A stretch of 64,000 nucleotides of DNA from Azorinus chamasolen (taxonomy: Eukaryota > Mollusca > Bivalvia > Cardiida > Solecurtidae), in assembly GCA_963576725.1 (NCBI GenBank), contig OY755240.1:56482633-56546632 (forward strand), in the 5' to 3' direction. Shown one piece after another: positions 10,333 to 20,909 of this stretch; position 1 is the stretch's first letter, and each line of letters starts with the position of its first letter. Made by a program: the position numbers and the translations under genes. The notes under the pieces are model-generated. The model made no database searches. It was not told the origin of the DNA and saw nothing but the letters and a program-made list of their open reading frames with translations.

Positions 10333-10429
10333 CAGTAAAAGCCTTCTTATCCGGAATTTAAAGCTGCCACCTATCTTACAGCACGACATTGATACTAATT
10401 TGAACGTTGAGTTTAGAGGGGGTTTACTG
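10333..10429 (+). repeat. TA-C3 deletion derivative
   Basis: Both termini (CAGTAAAAGCCTTCTTATCC and GGGGGTTTACTG) are present but the whole hairpin is missing, leaving 97 bp. This looks like precise loss of the palindrome. Confidence 0.75.
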
Positions 10430-10482
10430 TATGTGCATATTTATATTGCATTTCTTTTCCAAATACAGTAAGTAGGACCCCC

Positions 10483-10722
10483 TTAACCCTTTCGGCGCCA
10501 AATTTCTAATTGTCGTCTGCAGTCCAATTTTTGTTAAACTATTCGGTACAATAAGGAAATGAGATAAATAAATGCAAATTTCAACGGAATAAAGCACAGA
10601 TATAGAGATTGAGACAAAAAGTGAAGTCCCTGATCAGACGCCGCCTTGAAAAGGCGGCATCTGATCTGGGACTGCACTATTTGCCGTGGTGCCTTTATGC
10701 GACATCGACGGTGAAAGGGTAA
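10483..10722 (+). repeat. TTAA-F MITE, subtype F2
   Basis: TTAACCCTTTCGGCGCCAAA start; hairpin CCCTGATCAGACGCCGCC, apex TTGAAAAG, GGCGGCATCTGATCTGGG; end GACGGTGAAAGGGTAAAA. Confidence 0.75.
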
Positions 10723-10966
10723 AACCTTTTCCTTCAAATATAAGCGGATTTGCACACATTTGCAAACAGAGTAGACCCAGATCAGACGGCTCCTGAAGGA
10801 GCCGTCTGATCAGAGTCTGCTCTGTTTGCTTATGAATTATAATATATCTGACTCTACATTTTCTATCAATACCAATTCTGTGTACATGTGCTATTGTAAA
10901 ATTCGGTTAATAAATACCTATGCTGTTATTATGTCTGGCATGAATGTTGAACAGGGAAAGGGTTAA
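10720..10966 (+). repeat. TTAA-A1 MITE
   Basis: Follows F2 directly. Long intact stem ACCCAGATCAGACGGCTCC, apex TGAA, mirror; end GGGAAAGGGTTAA. Confidence 0.88.
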
Positions 10967-10979
10967 TGACTGAACATTG

Positions 10980-11130
10980 GCGACTTAAAACACTGGTAGT
11001 TCCTTAATGCAGGACGGAAGTAATGCAGAAAGCTCCTGCAGGAGTTCGCTCTGCAGTACGCTACCGCATGCATTAAAGACCTATCATTAGACCTCTTTGT
11101 GGTGATCGCTTTTGAGAGATTTTCAGTATA
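10980..11130. repeat. TA-C4 remnant
   Basis: Core GGACGGAAGTAATGCAGAAA-GCTCCTGCAGGAG with a scrambled right arm, then ATTAGACCTC...GTGATCGC. Left terminus lost. Confidence 0.6.
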
Positions 11131-11366
11131 CAGATGGCATTTCTGTCTGTAATGGTAATATATAAGCTCAGAGACGGCGAAACATTTTCATTCAAATTGT
11201 TTGTGTTCATAATATTGAAAGAGCTGAAATTGAGCCGTTTGTTTGCCAAAGGCTTCAACCATTAGAGTGCTAAAGGTGTGTTTGTGACAACCTTGGTAAA
11301 TAGTTTAGATCCAGATGAGACGCCGAGAAACTACAAACTCCAATCCCAGACTCTCAGAGTGTGTAT
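11131..11366. other. Mostly unassigned, one F core scrap
   Basis: Only 11295-11330 is recognisable: AAATAGTTTAGATCCAGATG with AGACGCCGAG, one arm of an F hairpin. Confidence 0.4.
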
Positions 11367-11613
11367 TTAACCCTTTCCCTCTTATAAACGACTTTTCATG
11401 CATTTGCAAACGGAGTAGACCCAGATCAGACGGCTCCTGTAGGAGCCGTCTGATCAGGGTCTTCTCTGTTTGCTTATGGTATATAGATCTGATTCTACAG
11501 TTTCTGTCTGAGTCAAATTGTGTTGTGTTCAAATGGCATTATGAAAATTAATCTAATTAATATATCCATGGTGTCATTATTTCTATAATAGGGATTCTTA
11601 GGGAAAGGGTTAA
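11367..11613 (+). repeat. TTAA-A1 MITE
   Basis: Full length, TTAACCCTTTCCCTCTTATA to GGGAAAGGGTTAA; perfect apex GGCTCCTGTAGGAGCC. Confidence 0.9.
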
Positions 11614-11638
11614 AAAAACTGAAAGAAAACGATATACA

Positions 11639-11841
11639 ACAAAACCCCTCTAAACTGGACGTTCAATTTAGTATAAATATCGGTCTTGGAGACAGGTGTC
11701 TGCTTAATGCAGGGTGAAAGTCATGCAGAAAGCTCTTAGAGGAGCTTTCTGCATGACTTTCACCCTGCATTAAGCAGTCACCTGCTTAAAAATATCTAAA
11801 TTCTTCTCAATTTAGAATTCCAGTTTAGAAGGGTATTACTG
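11639..11841 (-). repeat. TA-C3 pogo-like MITE
   Basis: AAAACCCCTCTAAACTGGAC start, long stem from AGGTGTCTGCTTAATGCAGG to its mirror, end AGAAGGGTATTACTG before TA. Confidence 0.87.
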
Positions 11842-12047
11842 TATTGAGAATGTGTGAGGCCGATATGGTCTGCTGACAGCATTTAGCTCAGCAGGTCAAA
11901 GGTTAAGCTGGTCGATGAACTTTCGATTACAAAGAATATCCAGTCTGAATACGACACTGTTACAACTTATTTGAACAACTACCTACTTACAATACATGTA
12001 CAGTACTGTGCATTGTAGTATGAACAAGAAGGCAGCCGTTTAACTCT

Positions 12048-12243
12048 ACTTAACCGGTTTATTATTCATGTAAGAATTGACATCATGAATATTTATTAGC
12101 TGAATTTCCAAGGGATTTTTTGCTCTGACAAAGACTTAGAATCTGATCTATATAATGTCTATGTCGTGTCCTACATGAGCCGTCCGATCTGAGTCTACTC
12201 TTTTGCAAAGGCGCGAAAATGCGTTTATATGAAGAAAAGGGAC
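12048..12243 (-). repeat. TTAA-A1 MITE, half hairpin
   Basis: TTATTCATGTAAGAATTGAC and ACATCATGAATATTTATTAG blocks, then only the right hairpin arm (GAGCCGTCCGATCTGAGTC). Confidence 0.7.
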
Positions 12244-12349
12244 TATGGTTCTTTGATATAATATTTATCTTTTTATAAAGAAATTAAAGAATTTTTAAGC
12301 CGACGAAAGAGTTTCCAGCAGACGACAATGCTGGAACTGAAAGAGTCGA

Positions 12350-12450
12350 TGATGGACAAAAGCAATTCAGAAAATTATCTGCATTTCTTTTTTGTTCTGC
12401 ATTGAGCACCTGTCTTAAACTCTCAAAACTAGACTTCTTTTTAATGGTCG
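12350..12450. repeat. TA-C4 right part
   Basis: GGACAAAAGCAATTCAGAAA without apex, then TCTGCATTGAGCACCTGTC and TTAATGGTCGCTTAA. Confidence 0.5.
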
Positions 12451-12512
12451 CTTAAACATTTACCTCATGAATATTAATGAATGACGTAACGAAATCTTGA
12501 ATATTTGTATTA

Positions 12513-12712
12513 CAGTAAAACCTCTCCATAACGGCCACTACATTACATCAAGTATTTTGTGTTAAAGGCAGGTGGCTGTTTAAAGCAAGGGGAAAATAAA
12601 ACAGAACGCTCCTATAGGAGTGTTCTGTTTTACTTTCACATTGCTTTAAACAGCCACCTGCCCTAAATACCAACTAATTAACACAATTTAGTGGTCGTTA
12701 GAGGTTTTGCTG
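12513..12712. repeat. TA-C2 pogo-like MITE
   Basis: CAGTAAAACCTCTCCATAAC start; core GCTTAAAGCAAGG variant AAAACAGAACGCTCC, apex TATA; end GAGGTTTTGCTG with TA on both sides. Confidence 0.88.
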
Positions 12713-12749
12713 TACCTTAATTATCGTAATGATATATGAGCATAAAATT

Positions 12750-13005
12750 ATACTCTTTGCCATGGCAGACACTGAAAAAACATATCAACAAATAGTGCAG
12801 ACCCTGACTCCTATACATTTAGTAGCCGTCTGATCTGGGTCTTCTCTGTTAGCAAAGACACGAAAAGGACCCTTTTTCAGGTAAATGGTTTACCCTTCAC
12901 TTGCAGTTATCGTTCATATTTACATATGCAAATAGTGTAGACCCATATAAGACAGCTCCTATTGGAGCGACCTGTCTCGTATGGGTCTGCACTACTTGCT
13001 ATAAT
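12750..13005. repeat. Fused A1 and D fragments
   Basis: 12750-12885 is a decayed reverse A1 (GCAGACCCTGA...GCCGTCTGATCTGGG). 12888-13005 resembles D: TTACCCTTCACTTGCAG, AATAGTGTAGACCCATATAA, GACAGCTCC, TGCACTAC. Confidence 0.55.
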
Positions 13006-13028
13006 ATTTCAAAGGCTACATTTGTTCC

Positions 13029-13320
13029 ACTGACACAAGATCGAAAAAGACTATACAGTACAACTCCTCTAATGCGACCACTTAATGAATAAACATGGGT
13101 GTCTTTATAAGCAGGTGGTTGCTTAATGCAGGACAAAAGTAATGCAGAAAGCTCCTCTAGGAGCTTTCTGCATTACTTTTGTCCTGCATTAAGCTACCTC
13201 CTGCATTTAGCACCTAGAATTATACCTTTTTTAGGTGGTCGCATTAGCGGGGTTTTACTATAGTTTATTTATAACACTTAGTACATTAATAAAGCGCGTA
13301 AGAATTTTCACCGATAATGA
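13029..13320 (+). repeat. Foldback P element interrupted by C1
   Basis: Left end CACTGACACAAGATCGAAAA-AGACTATA and, after the insertion, TAGTTTATTTATAACACTTAG match the uninterrupted copy at 30421-30541. The right part diverges after about 13290. Confidence 0.7.
13056..13260. repeat. TA-C1 MITE with provable TA duplication
   Basis: CAGTACAACTCCTCTAATGC to GGGGTTTTACTA, TA at 13054-13055 and 13261-13262. The empty counterpart at 30441-30460 reads AGACTATAGTTTATTTATAG, so exactly one TA was duplicated. Confidence 0.93.
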
Positions 13321-14091
13321 ACCAGCCCTTATTAACTTATGTAGATTTATAAGTTTTGCGAATTCTAAGCGCAATGATATGTTATTGACAGTATAAGATA
13401 TCATATTGTTCTTAAACGTTCGCAGTCATGCATATACATGTAAATGGTATCACTTACAGGCTATATTTTATAAAGTACAGAACTTTGATCACCTTCATAT
13501 CTAGTGTTTATTTCCTCATACTTTCTCTCATATTTCATTCCAGGAAAGTTCGTACTTTCGATAAAATAGTTAACTTATTCACCCCTGAAACTGAAATGGG
13601 TTATTCCCATTTCTAATCAAGTCTAGTCCGTTGTTTAATAGCAAGGGTTGATTTTAACAATGTATTTCAAAATGACAAAAAATGCAGATCCTGATTAGAG
13701 TATCCATGTAAGGAGTATTCCGATTAAGGTCTACACTGATTGCATAAGGCGAGCATTGTAAATGACGTATATACGTCACGCGGGGTGAATGACATATTGA
13801 TCTGATTTGGTATGCTATTATATATTTGCATGTCACGTGATTTGATTAGACCTGTTGAATATGATGTATAAATGATGGAATATGTAACGAGGTACTATAT
13901 GTATAAATTACGAATAAACTATATCTATGTCTGTGTAATAATTTACTAGGTGCTATACGTAAACAAACAATTGTCTTTTCCGATCTAGTGCTTGGTCTAC
14001 ATGTTGAATAGTTCACCTAATTAATATTCATAGGGGATAGGTTCACATTTGAATACTGAGCACGAGAAGGGTTAAGTCAGGCTCACTTCTA
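13321..14091. other. No gene seen; one decayed hairpin
   Basis: AT-rich. At 13663-13750 GACAAAAAATGCAGATCCTGA and AGGTCTACACTGATTGCA look like the arms of a decayed E/A-type hairpin. Open frames here are short and unlike any family. Confidence 0.45.
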
Positions 14092-14150
14092 CAGTGGAAC
14101 CTCGATAAATCGAACTTTAACATTTTATTCCATGCATATGAATCTAATTA
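14092..14150 (+). repeat. TA-C5 left end, lone
   Basis: CAGTGGAACCTCGATAAATC is a typical pogo/Tigger-like terminus; the rest of the element is absent. Confidence 0.55.
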
Positions 14151-14366
14151 ACCCTTCCCTCCATATATACGACTTTCTACGCATCTGTAAAAGTAATTGT
14201 TTGAAACCATTGCGATAATTAGAGCATTTGCTCCATTGGAGCAAATGCTCTATTTATCACAACGGTTTCAAATCTACACATTTTCCTTGTCTTTAGTAAA
14301 TGCTCCTTTTCGGTAGATTTATTCAAAGAGGTTGGATCTAAAAATAGCCAATGAGGGAATGGGTTA
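14148..14366 (-). repeat. TTAA-B MITE
   Basis: TTAACCCTTCCCTCCATATA start, apex GCTCCATTGGAGC, end GAGGGAATGGGTTAA. TTAA 14363-14366 is reused by the next element. Confidence 0.88.
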
Positions 14367-14563
14367 AGAAATAATGACAGCATGAGTATTAATTGGTTTA
14401 ACTTTTATGATAGGCCATGGCCATAGAACGGTTTGGCTATGGCAAAATCTGTAGAATCATATCTATATTATATCATAAGCAAACAGAAACAGAACAGGCC
14501 CTGACCTGGTTCTTCTCTGTTTGCAAATGCATGAAAGTGCGTTTATATGAATGAAAGAGTTAA
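14363..14563 (-). repeat. TTAA-A1 MITE, hairpin reduced
   Basis: AAGAAATAATGACAGCATGA block, AATCTGTAGAATCATATCTA, then GGCCCTGACCTGGTTCTTC where both arms should be. Ends in TTAA 14560-14563, shared with the next B. Confidence 0.75.
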
Positions 14564-14743
14564 CCCATTCCCTCATATTGACGACTTTTGACGACTCTGT
14601 AAAAGTCACTTTGTGAAACCATTGTGATAAATAGAGCATTTGCTCCTGTAGGAGCACATGCTCTATTTATCACAATGGTTTCAAAACTACAGAATCCTTT
14701 TCTCTAGTTAATGCTACTTTTCGGTAGATTTATTCAAAGATGT

Positions 14744-15383
14744 TTTACTGGTACATTTTTTAACTCTATTTGTAATACATCTTTTTGTAGCAATTCTTTC
14801 TCATCTCTTAGTAATCTTGAAAGCCCGGGTAGACCATTTGCTTCTTCCTCACCAAAGTTGAACAAACAAAAGCAGTCTCCTTACAAATCAAATAATGAAA
14901 GCCATCCCCTAAAGGTTATTTGCTTAAACTTTCAGTCAATCAAAAATAAAAGACCGGAACGTGATGCACTTATTGACTCTGTGTGCCCTGATGTAATTAT
15001 TGGGACAGAAACATGGTTAGATCCCTCAATTTCCTCATCCGAGTTGTTCTTCAATCCAAACCAGTTCACTGTTTATAGGAAAGACAGGCATCCAAATAAA
15101 AAGAGTACAAGTCATGGAGGAGTTTTAATTGCAGTAAAAAATGAATTTCAAACAAACGAATGTAAAGATTTGCAAACAGATTGTGAGATCCTTTGGGTTG
15201 AAACAACATTAAAAAGCTCTAGAAAACTTATAATTGGCTCTTTCTACAGACCACAACCAGATGATGACGTCTCTTTACAACAATTAAATGAATCACTCAA
15301 CAAGATAAATCCTAATTCTAAATCAGTTATTTTTCTTGGTGGTGATTTTAATCTTGGCAACATTGGCTGCATGGAATACATCT
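14744..15383 (+). pseudogene. LINE endonuclease, N-terminal part
   Basis: APE-like endonuclease that would nick target DNA for reverse transcription. Visible motifs: LNFQSIKNK (catalytic Asn region), GTETWL (metal-binding Glu), HGGVLIAV, IIGSFYRP and GGDFN (Asp/Asn pair). The open frame actually begins at 14711 inside the flanking B MITE, so its first 11 residues are MITE sequence, not native. After GGDFNLG the frame runs out at 15383; a one-base shift near 15355 moves the rest to the next frame. Confidence 0.85.
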
Positions 15384-15746
15384 AGTGTAATACCTGGTAG
15401 ACCAAATATCAAACAGCATCGGGAGCTTCTTGATATCACTGCAGATCATTCACTCACTCAATTAGTAGATACACCAACCAGGAAAGACAAAATTCTGGAT
15501 TTGCTCCTTACAAATTACCCCTCGATCATTGAAAACATAGAGACCATACCACCAATTGGAATAGCTGACCATGATATTGTCCTAACAACTTGTAATACTT
15601 CCCTCCATAGACGTAAAACAAAACCTAGGGAAACGTTCATATATTCAAAAGCAAACTGGGAAAATATTAAAGAAAACCTTCACAGATCCCACCTTGAAAT
15701 TTTACAAGAAGAACGTAACCTGGATATTGATCAACTTGGAAAAAAT
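15336..15746 (+). pseudogene. LINE endonuclease, C-terminal part
   Basis: Continuation in a different frame: LVDTPTRKDKILDLLLTNYP and IGIADHDIVLT, the last holding the Asp-His pair that closes the APE-type active site. The usual motif is SDHD/SDHN; here Ala replaces Ser. Another shift near 15700 leads into a basic linker (15694-15915, LPWITNDLRKKMNKYKRKL) in the third frame. Confidence 0.82.
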
Positions 15747-15963
15747 TAAGAATGATCTACACAAATCCATCTCTGAAAACATTCCGTCCAAACTAATGAA
15801 ACAAAAGAACAAGTTACCATGGATTACAAATGACCTCAGGAAGAAAATGAATAAATATAAGCGCAAATTGGTCAAACGCAACAAAGGCACTCGAAAAGCC
15901 GTAGTCTTAAGAAATTAAAGGCAGAAAGATCAAAGAACAGCCTATTGGAAATATATAGAGAAC

Positions 15964-16662
15964 ATGATTTTTAATATTGATATCCCTGACCAAGGCAGCA
16001 CCCATTTCCATAAAGCACCTAAGAACCTGTTTCCATATATAAAGAGCCAAAAAACAGAATCTACGAGCATACCACCACTACGAGAAAACGGCATTCTAAA
16101 GTCAGATCCATCTTCAAAAGCAAATATTTTAAACAACCAATTTCAGAAAGCCTTCACCCCGACCTCTTCCACAGCTATTCCGAATAAAGGCTCTGGCCCC
16201 TACCCGAACATGACCGATATAACCATTACTCAAACTGGAATTCTCAAACTACTTGGCAACATCGATCCTCATAAAGCATCAGGGCCAGACTCAATACAAG
16301 CAAAAGATCTTAAAGAATGTAAAGATATTATAGCGCCAATCTTAACCATGTTGTTTAATAAATCTCTGGCTTCTGGCAAAATACCCGCTGGTTGGAAACA
16401 TGCAAATGTCTGTCCGGTTTTTAAAAAGGGAGATAAACATGACGTTATCAATTACAGACCTATCTCTCTAACATGCATCTGCTGTAAAATTCTTGAACAT
16501 GTAGTCTCTAGTTCCATAATGACCCACTTAGAAAAAAAAACAATATTCTTTATGACCTTCAGCATGGGTTTAGATCATCGCGTTCATGCGAGACACAGCT
16601 TATCTCTTTCTTTCAAAACATTAGCCGATCACAAGATAAAAATATCCAAACTGACGTCATTA
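15964..16662 (+). pseudogene. LINE reverse transcriptase, fingers region
   Basis: Pre-RT and RT blocks: DPHKASGPDSIQAKDLKEC, PILTMLFNKSL, PAGWKHANVCPVFKKGDK and NYRPISLTCICCKILEHVV. After residue 200 the wording (FFMTFSMGLDHRVHARHSL) corresponds to a shifted reading of the expected QHGFR-S-CETQL motif, marking a frameshift near 16545. Confidence 0.88.
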
Positions 16663-16664
16663 TA

Positions 16665-16934
16665 ATGGACTTTGCCAAAGCCTTTGACAAAGTCCCACAC
16701 AAACATCTACTCTATAAGCTACAGTACTATGGTATAAATAACAATGCTCTGAATTGGATCTCAGACTTTCTAGATAACAGTACGCAGACAGTAGTCCTGG
16801 AGGGTGAAATTTCAGATAAGGTGACTGTCACCTCCGGTGTCCCCCAGGGTACTGTTCTAGGCCCAATACTCTTCCTCATTTATATAAATGACCTGGCAGA
16901 TTATATGAAACACAGCACTTTTAAGACTTTTCGC
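16665..16934 (+). pseudogene. LINE reverse transcriptase, palm, catalytic site altered
   Basis: MDFAKAFDKVPH holds the first catalytic Asp (block A) and SGVPQGTVLGPILFLIYIND is block B. The frame shifts at about 16925; in the shifted frame 16926-16950 reads LFADNTIYT, where the family has FADD. The second Asp of the YADD/FADD box is Asn (GAT AAC), so the enzyme would be dead even if the frame were intact. Confidence 0.88.
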
Positions 16935-17035
16935 TGATAACACCATATATACAAGGAAATAAAAAAAACTCAAGTGATGCATAACTCCTCCAGTCTGATA
17001 TAGCAGCAGCAGGTGCATGGGAGAGGGATTGGCTG

Positions 17036-17356
17036 ATGCACTTCCATCCTGATAAGTGCAACATCTTAAGCATTACACAAAAGAAAAATCCTATCAAATA
17101 CTGTTACAAATTGCACAACCACATATTAGAAAAAGTCGATTCATCTAAATATTTAGGAATAACTCTTCAAAGCAATCTTAAGTGGGATAAACATATTAAT
17201 TCAATCACAAACAGAGCAAACCAGTCCCTGGGATTTCTCCGCAGAAACTTAAAAATCAGCTCAACTAAAGTGAAGGAACATGCTTATAAGGCTATTGTGA
17301 GACCAAAGCTTGAATATGCCTCATCAGTCTGGGACCCACATACCAAATTAACCAGA
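17036..17356 (+). pseudogene. LINE reverse transcriptase, thumb and C-terminal region
   Basis: FHPDKCNILSITQKKNP, VDSSKYLGITLQSNLKWDKH, QSLGFLRRNLKISS and AYKAIVRPKLEYASSVWDPH are typical of the region after the RT active site in CR1/L2-like elements. Downstream, up to about 17750, further scraps in other frames (RRAARFVTNRYH, KYSFYPRTICRWNMLP) are the remaining C terminus. Confidence 0.88.
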
Positions 17357-18017
17357 TAGAACGAGTACAAAGAAGGGCAGCACGATTTGTAACAAATAGA
17401 TACCACAACACCAGCTCAGTTTCGGAAATGTTAAAAACCTAAATTGGCCTACCTTAGAAGTACGAAGAACAAGAACCCGTCTGATAATGTTTTATAAAAA
17501 TAATACACCAAATTGTCGCAATCTACCCTGAAATTTATCTCCTCGTTCCAACTGATTCTAGAACTAGACATGGAAATACTTATGGATATAAACAAATAGG
17601 AACATCCAAAGACCCTTATAAATACTCTTTTTATCCAAGAACAATCTGTCGGTGGAATATGCTGCCAGTGACTGCACAACAAGCACCCACAGCTGACTCT
17701 TTTAAAGCTATTGTTACTGTGCCCATTATCGTCTCCACCTTCAATTTTTAGATAAACATACTCTTAATTCACGTATAAAGTTTTACCACTAATCATGTTT
17801 AAAGTCTTATCTTTTATCATTTAGTGTTGTTCTTATAATGTATAAAGTTCTATCTAGCACAAGTTCTGAAACATGTCGCTTTTAAAACTTTTAGTACTTT
17901 TAAATATACATTAATGTTTTTAAACCAGACACATAATCCTCAATGTAATGAGGGAGTGTAGTAATCTCAAAGAAGAAGAAGATGTATCTAAAAATAGCCT
18001 ACGAGGGAATGAGTTAA

Positions 18018-18112
18018 GGGACCATACAAGTTACTTCGAGATAACGGGAGTTCGAGTAAGTGTATTTCTAATCTGGAAACTTTCTCCATGTGACAGCTTT
18101 ATGCAGGTGGAA
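18018..18112. repeat. TA-C5 fragment
   Basis: ACCATACAAGTTACTTCGAG-ATAACGGGAGTTCGAGTA matches the first third of the C5 copy at 42228; ends at CAGCTTTATGCAGGTGG. Confidence 0.6.
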
Positions 18113-18325
18113 TCTCCTATAGGGGGCGCCACGGTATTCTAAAGGTATCTACCTCTACCGTGTTTCTATTGGATGGGTGCGTTTACACCGTGACGTTCTC
18201 TCGTCAATCTTTCATTTTGTTCCAAAAGTTACTCTGATGAGACTTTCCATTACCCTGTCACACATGCCCACATTTTTTTGTTACCGAAACGGCAGATAAC
18301 TTAGAGATTGGGTCCTCTGACACGC

Positions 18326-18889
18326 TCATTCTCTCTCTATCTCTCTCCCCTTTCTCTCTATATCTCTCTTTTGTCTCTCTCTATGTCTCTCTCTCTCTTT
18401 CCCTCTTTCCATCTCTATCTTTCTCTCCCCCCCCCTCTCTCTCTCTCTCTCCCCTCCCTCTCTCTGTGTGTTTTTTCTAACTACCGAAACGACAGATAAC
18501 TTAAAACAGAAGATAAATAGAGGCAAAGGTTTATTCAGAGTTTCTCTTCCTCTCATTGTCTCTCTCCGTCTCTTTTACTCTCTGTATCTGTCTCTGTCTG
18601 TCTCTTCCTCAGTGTGTCTTTATACCTTTCTCTTTCTCCGTGTGTCTCTGTCTGTTTCTCTATCTCTGTGTCTCTGTCTGTCTCTTTCAGTATGTCGGTC
18701 TGCCTCTCTCTTTCTCTCTTTCTGTCTGTCTGTCTGTCTGTCCTCTCTCTCTCTCTGTCGCTGAATGCCTCTCTGTCTGTCTCTGTGTCTGTCTATCTGT
18801 CTCTCTCTGTCTCTATCACTATCCGTCTCTCTCTATGTCTCTTTCTCTCTGTGTGTGTCTCTCTCTGTCTGTCTATCTCTGTGTGTCTC

Positions 18890-18926
<37 letters not shown>

Positions 18927-18985
18927 GTCTCTCTCTCTCTGTCGTTGTCGCTGCCATTCTCTCTGTCGCTGTCGCTGCCATGTAA
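18326..18985. repeat. CT/CTGT-rich low-complexity tract
   Basis: Two pyrimidine blocks (18329-18468 CTCTCT-type and 18545-18980 CTCTGTCTGT-type) flank a 60-bp spacer. The spacer starts with TACCGAAACGACAGATAACT (18481), nearly the same as TACCGAAACGGCAGATAACT at 18282 before the first block, so the tract sits between imperfect direct repeats. All long frames here are low-complexity artefacts. Confidence 0.92.
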
Positions 18986-18989
18986 CGGG

Positions 18990-19830
18990 TTAATACCTGC
19001 TACACAACGACAAATTACTCAACGCGCAAAAGAGTGCACAAATAGTAATCAATCAATCATTTCCCTGTAACTCGCAAAAACACTCCTTTTAATATCTTTA
19101 AGCCAGAGTTCTGTTAACGTAGGTAGACATATGTGTAGACATTTAGATTTCACAGGTCAAAAATAAGAATTTAGGATTAAGCGATTTAATTGAACAGACT
19201 GCGTTTTATAAGTTGATAAGATCGAACATTTTAAATGTTGTTCACTAATTATATGTGCGCGCGATTAGGTTAATAATTAGAACACACGTGAATGTCTTGT
19301 ATAGGTAGTAGATAAGGTAGTGTGCCATTTTCTGCTGACATGTGTAGGCTATATGACTTCTCTGCAAATATATTCGAGTTGCATTGTAAAATATTAAAGT
19401 TATGTTCTACTATCAAATAACATCAGAAGGTGTACACATATTCATATAATGAAATAATGCTTATGGTCCATTTCCCCACGATATTAATGTTTACTTTCAG
19501 CTAAATATTACCAATACTTTAATACTGCTATACCCTTAGAAAAGAGGCGGAAAACTGCGGAAATCAATGAACATGTTCGACGAAGCTCCGATTGTCTCCG
19601 AATCCATTTCGGAACAACGCTTAGAATATTAAATAGGTGTTCACAATAAAGACTGACACAAGTCAGTCGAAAGTTAACAATCACGAAAGACAAAACGTCT
19701 ACTGGGCATGTACATGTTTACGCCCGGTACACACAATTGATTCTACGACAGATTCCGATGAATGACGGATGCGATTAAGTGTTACGTTATGATCAGATCA
19801 TATCTTTAAATCTCAGTGAAGGAATATGTA
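18990..19830. other. No recognisable feature
   Basis: 840 bp without MITE termini or hairpins, unusual for this window. No credible coding stretch or splice pair was recognised. Confidence 0.5.
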
Positions 19831-20033
19831 CAGTAAACCTCTCTATAACGGCCACTAAATTACATCAAATATTTTATGTTAAAGGCAGGTGGATGCTTGA
19901 AGCAAGGTGAAAGTAAAACAGAACGCTCCCATAGGAGCGTTCTGTTTTATTTTCACCTTGCTTTAAGCAGCCACCTGCCCTAAGTACCATCTAATTAACA
20001 CACTTTAGTGGCCGTTATAGAGAGGTTTTACTG
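19831..20033. repeat. TA-C2 pogo-like MITE
   Basis: CAGTAAACCTCTCTATAACG to GAGAGGTTTTACTG, core AACAGAACGCTCCCATAGG-AGCG. Left flank TA, right flank CA, a mutated duplication. Confidence 0.9.
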
Positions 20034-20076
20034 CATTAAGTATGACACTTAGTCCCATAAAAATATAATACACGTA

Positions 20077-20268
20077 GAGTAAATCCTCTCTTACCGGTCT
20101 TTCAATTTAGTATCAATTTCGGTCTTGGAGACAGGTGGCAGCTTAATGCAGGATGAAAGTCATACAGAAAGCTCCTCTATGAGCTTTCTGTGTGACTTTC
20201 ATCCTGCATTAAACAGCCACCTGCCTAAAGGTATCTAAATGTTTCCCTGTTTAGAAGAGGTTTACTGT
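20077..20268 (-). repeat. TA-C3 pogo-like MITE
   Basis: GAGTAAATCCTCTCTTACCG start, stem from GGTGGCAGCTTAATGCAGG, apex TCTATGA, end AAGAGGTTTACTG-TA. Confidence 0.87.
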
Positions 20269-20489
20269 ATCCTCAATTGACCGAGAGGGGGGTCGGTTGA
20301 ATTATTGTGATCCAGATCATTCGGCATCTACACAGCGTTCAGTAATGGTTACGTGAGCTAATGGACTTATCACTAGTCTGTTGTGTTTCATCTTATACTG
20401 AGTAGGCCTACGGATGTTTCGATATAGATTTGCGTTTTTCGTCACGTGACTAGTGGTTTCTGAAAACAAGAGACAGTGGGAAACAACAT

Positions 20490-20571
20490 TCTCAGTATGA
20501 GTCGTCTGATCTGGATCTGCTCTGTTTTGCGAATGCGTGAAAACACGTTTATATGAAGGAAAGAGTTTAAT
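20490..20571 (-). repeat. A1 fragment
   Basis: Right arm only: GAGTCGTCTGATCTGGATC, TGCGTGAAAACACGTTTATA, GAAGGAAAGAGTTTAA. Confidence 0.6.
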
Positions 20572-20633
20572 GGTCAATCATATATGCAAAAGAAGTATAA
20601 TTATTTAAAGGTATTCAAGGTAGATGGTATAGC

Positions 20634-20862
20634 TTAACCCTTTCCTTCATAAATACGCCTTTCTACGCCTATGTAATAGTCACTTTTTAAAACCATTGTG
20701 ATAAATAGAGCATTTGCTCCTATGGAGCAAATGCTCTATTTATCACAATGGTTTCAAAACTACACAATTCCAAAATGTTCCTTTTCTCTAGTAAATGCTC
20801 CTTTTCGGTAGATTTATTCAAAGAGGTTGGGAACTAAAATAGCCTATGGGGGAATGGGTTAA
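20634..20862 (-). repeat. TTAA-B MITE
   Basis: Full length with TTAA ends; apex GCTCCTATGGAGC. Confidence 0.92.
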
Positions 20863-20909
20863 AACATGAACAAAGTACATGTAATGCATTAAGTGTAACC
20901 ACTTGCGTT

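Larger units (their letters stand above)
14744..17978 (+). mobile_element. CR1/L2-like non-LTR retrotransposon, inactive
   Basis: An integrated LINE of 3,235 bp. Seen: target duplication AAGATGT (14737-14743 and 17979-17985), an AAG-repeat tail before the right copy (17969-17978), an APE-type endonuclease region and a reverse transcriptase region in the same strand but broken into several frames. RT wording such as NYRPISL, FAKAFDKVPH and SGVPQGTVLGPILFL, and the long C-terminal region with KYLGITL and RPKLEYASSVWDP, fit the Jockey/CR1/L2 group. No ORF1 (zinc-knuckle or esterase) was found, so the 5' end is probably truncated. Clade below group level is uncertain. Confidence 0.9.
14560..18017 (-). 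repeat. TTAA-B MITE split by a LINE
   Basis: Left piece 14560-14743 runs from TTAACCCATTCCCTCATATT through the hairpin to TTATTCAAAGATGT. Right piece 17979-18017 continues AAGATGTATCTAAAAATAGC to GAGGGAATGAGTTAA. Together they form one full B. Confidence 0.88.

Noticed and set aside
18308..19070. Several long frames rich in Ser/Leu/Val/Cys on + and Arg/Glu on -
   Set aside because: Pure CT/CTGT low-complexity sequence without stops by composition.
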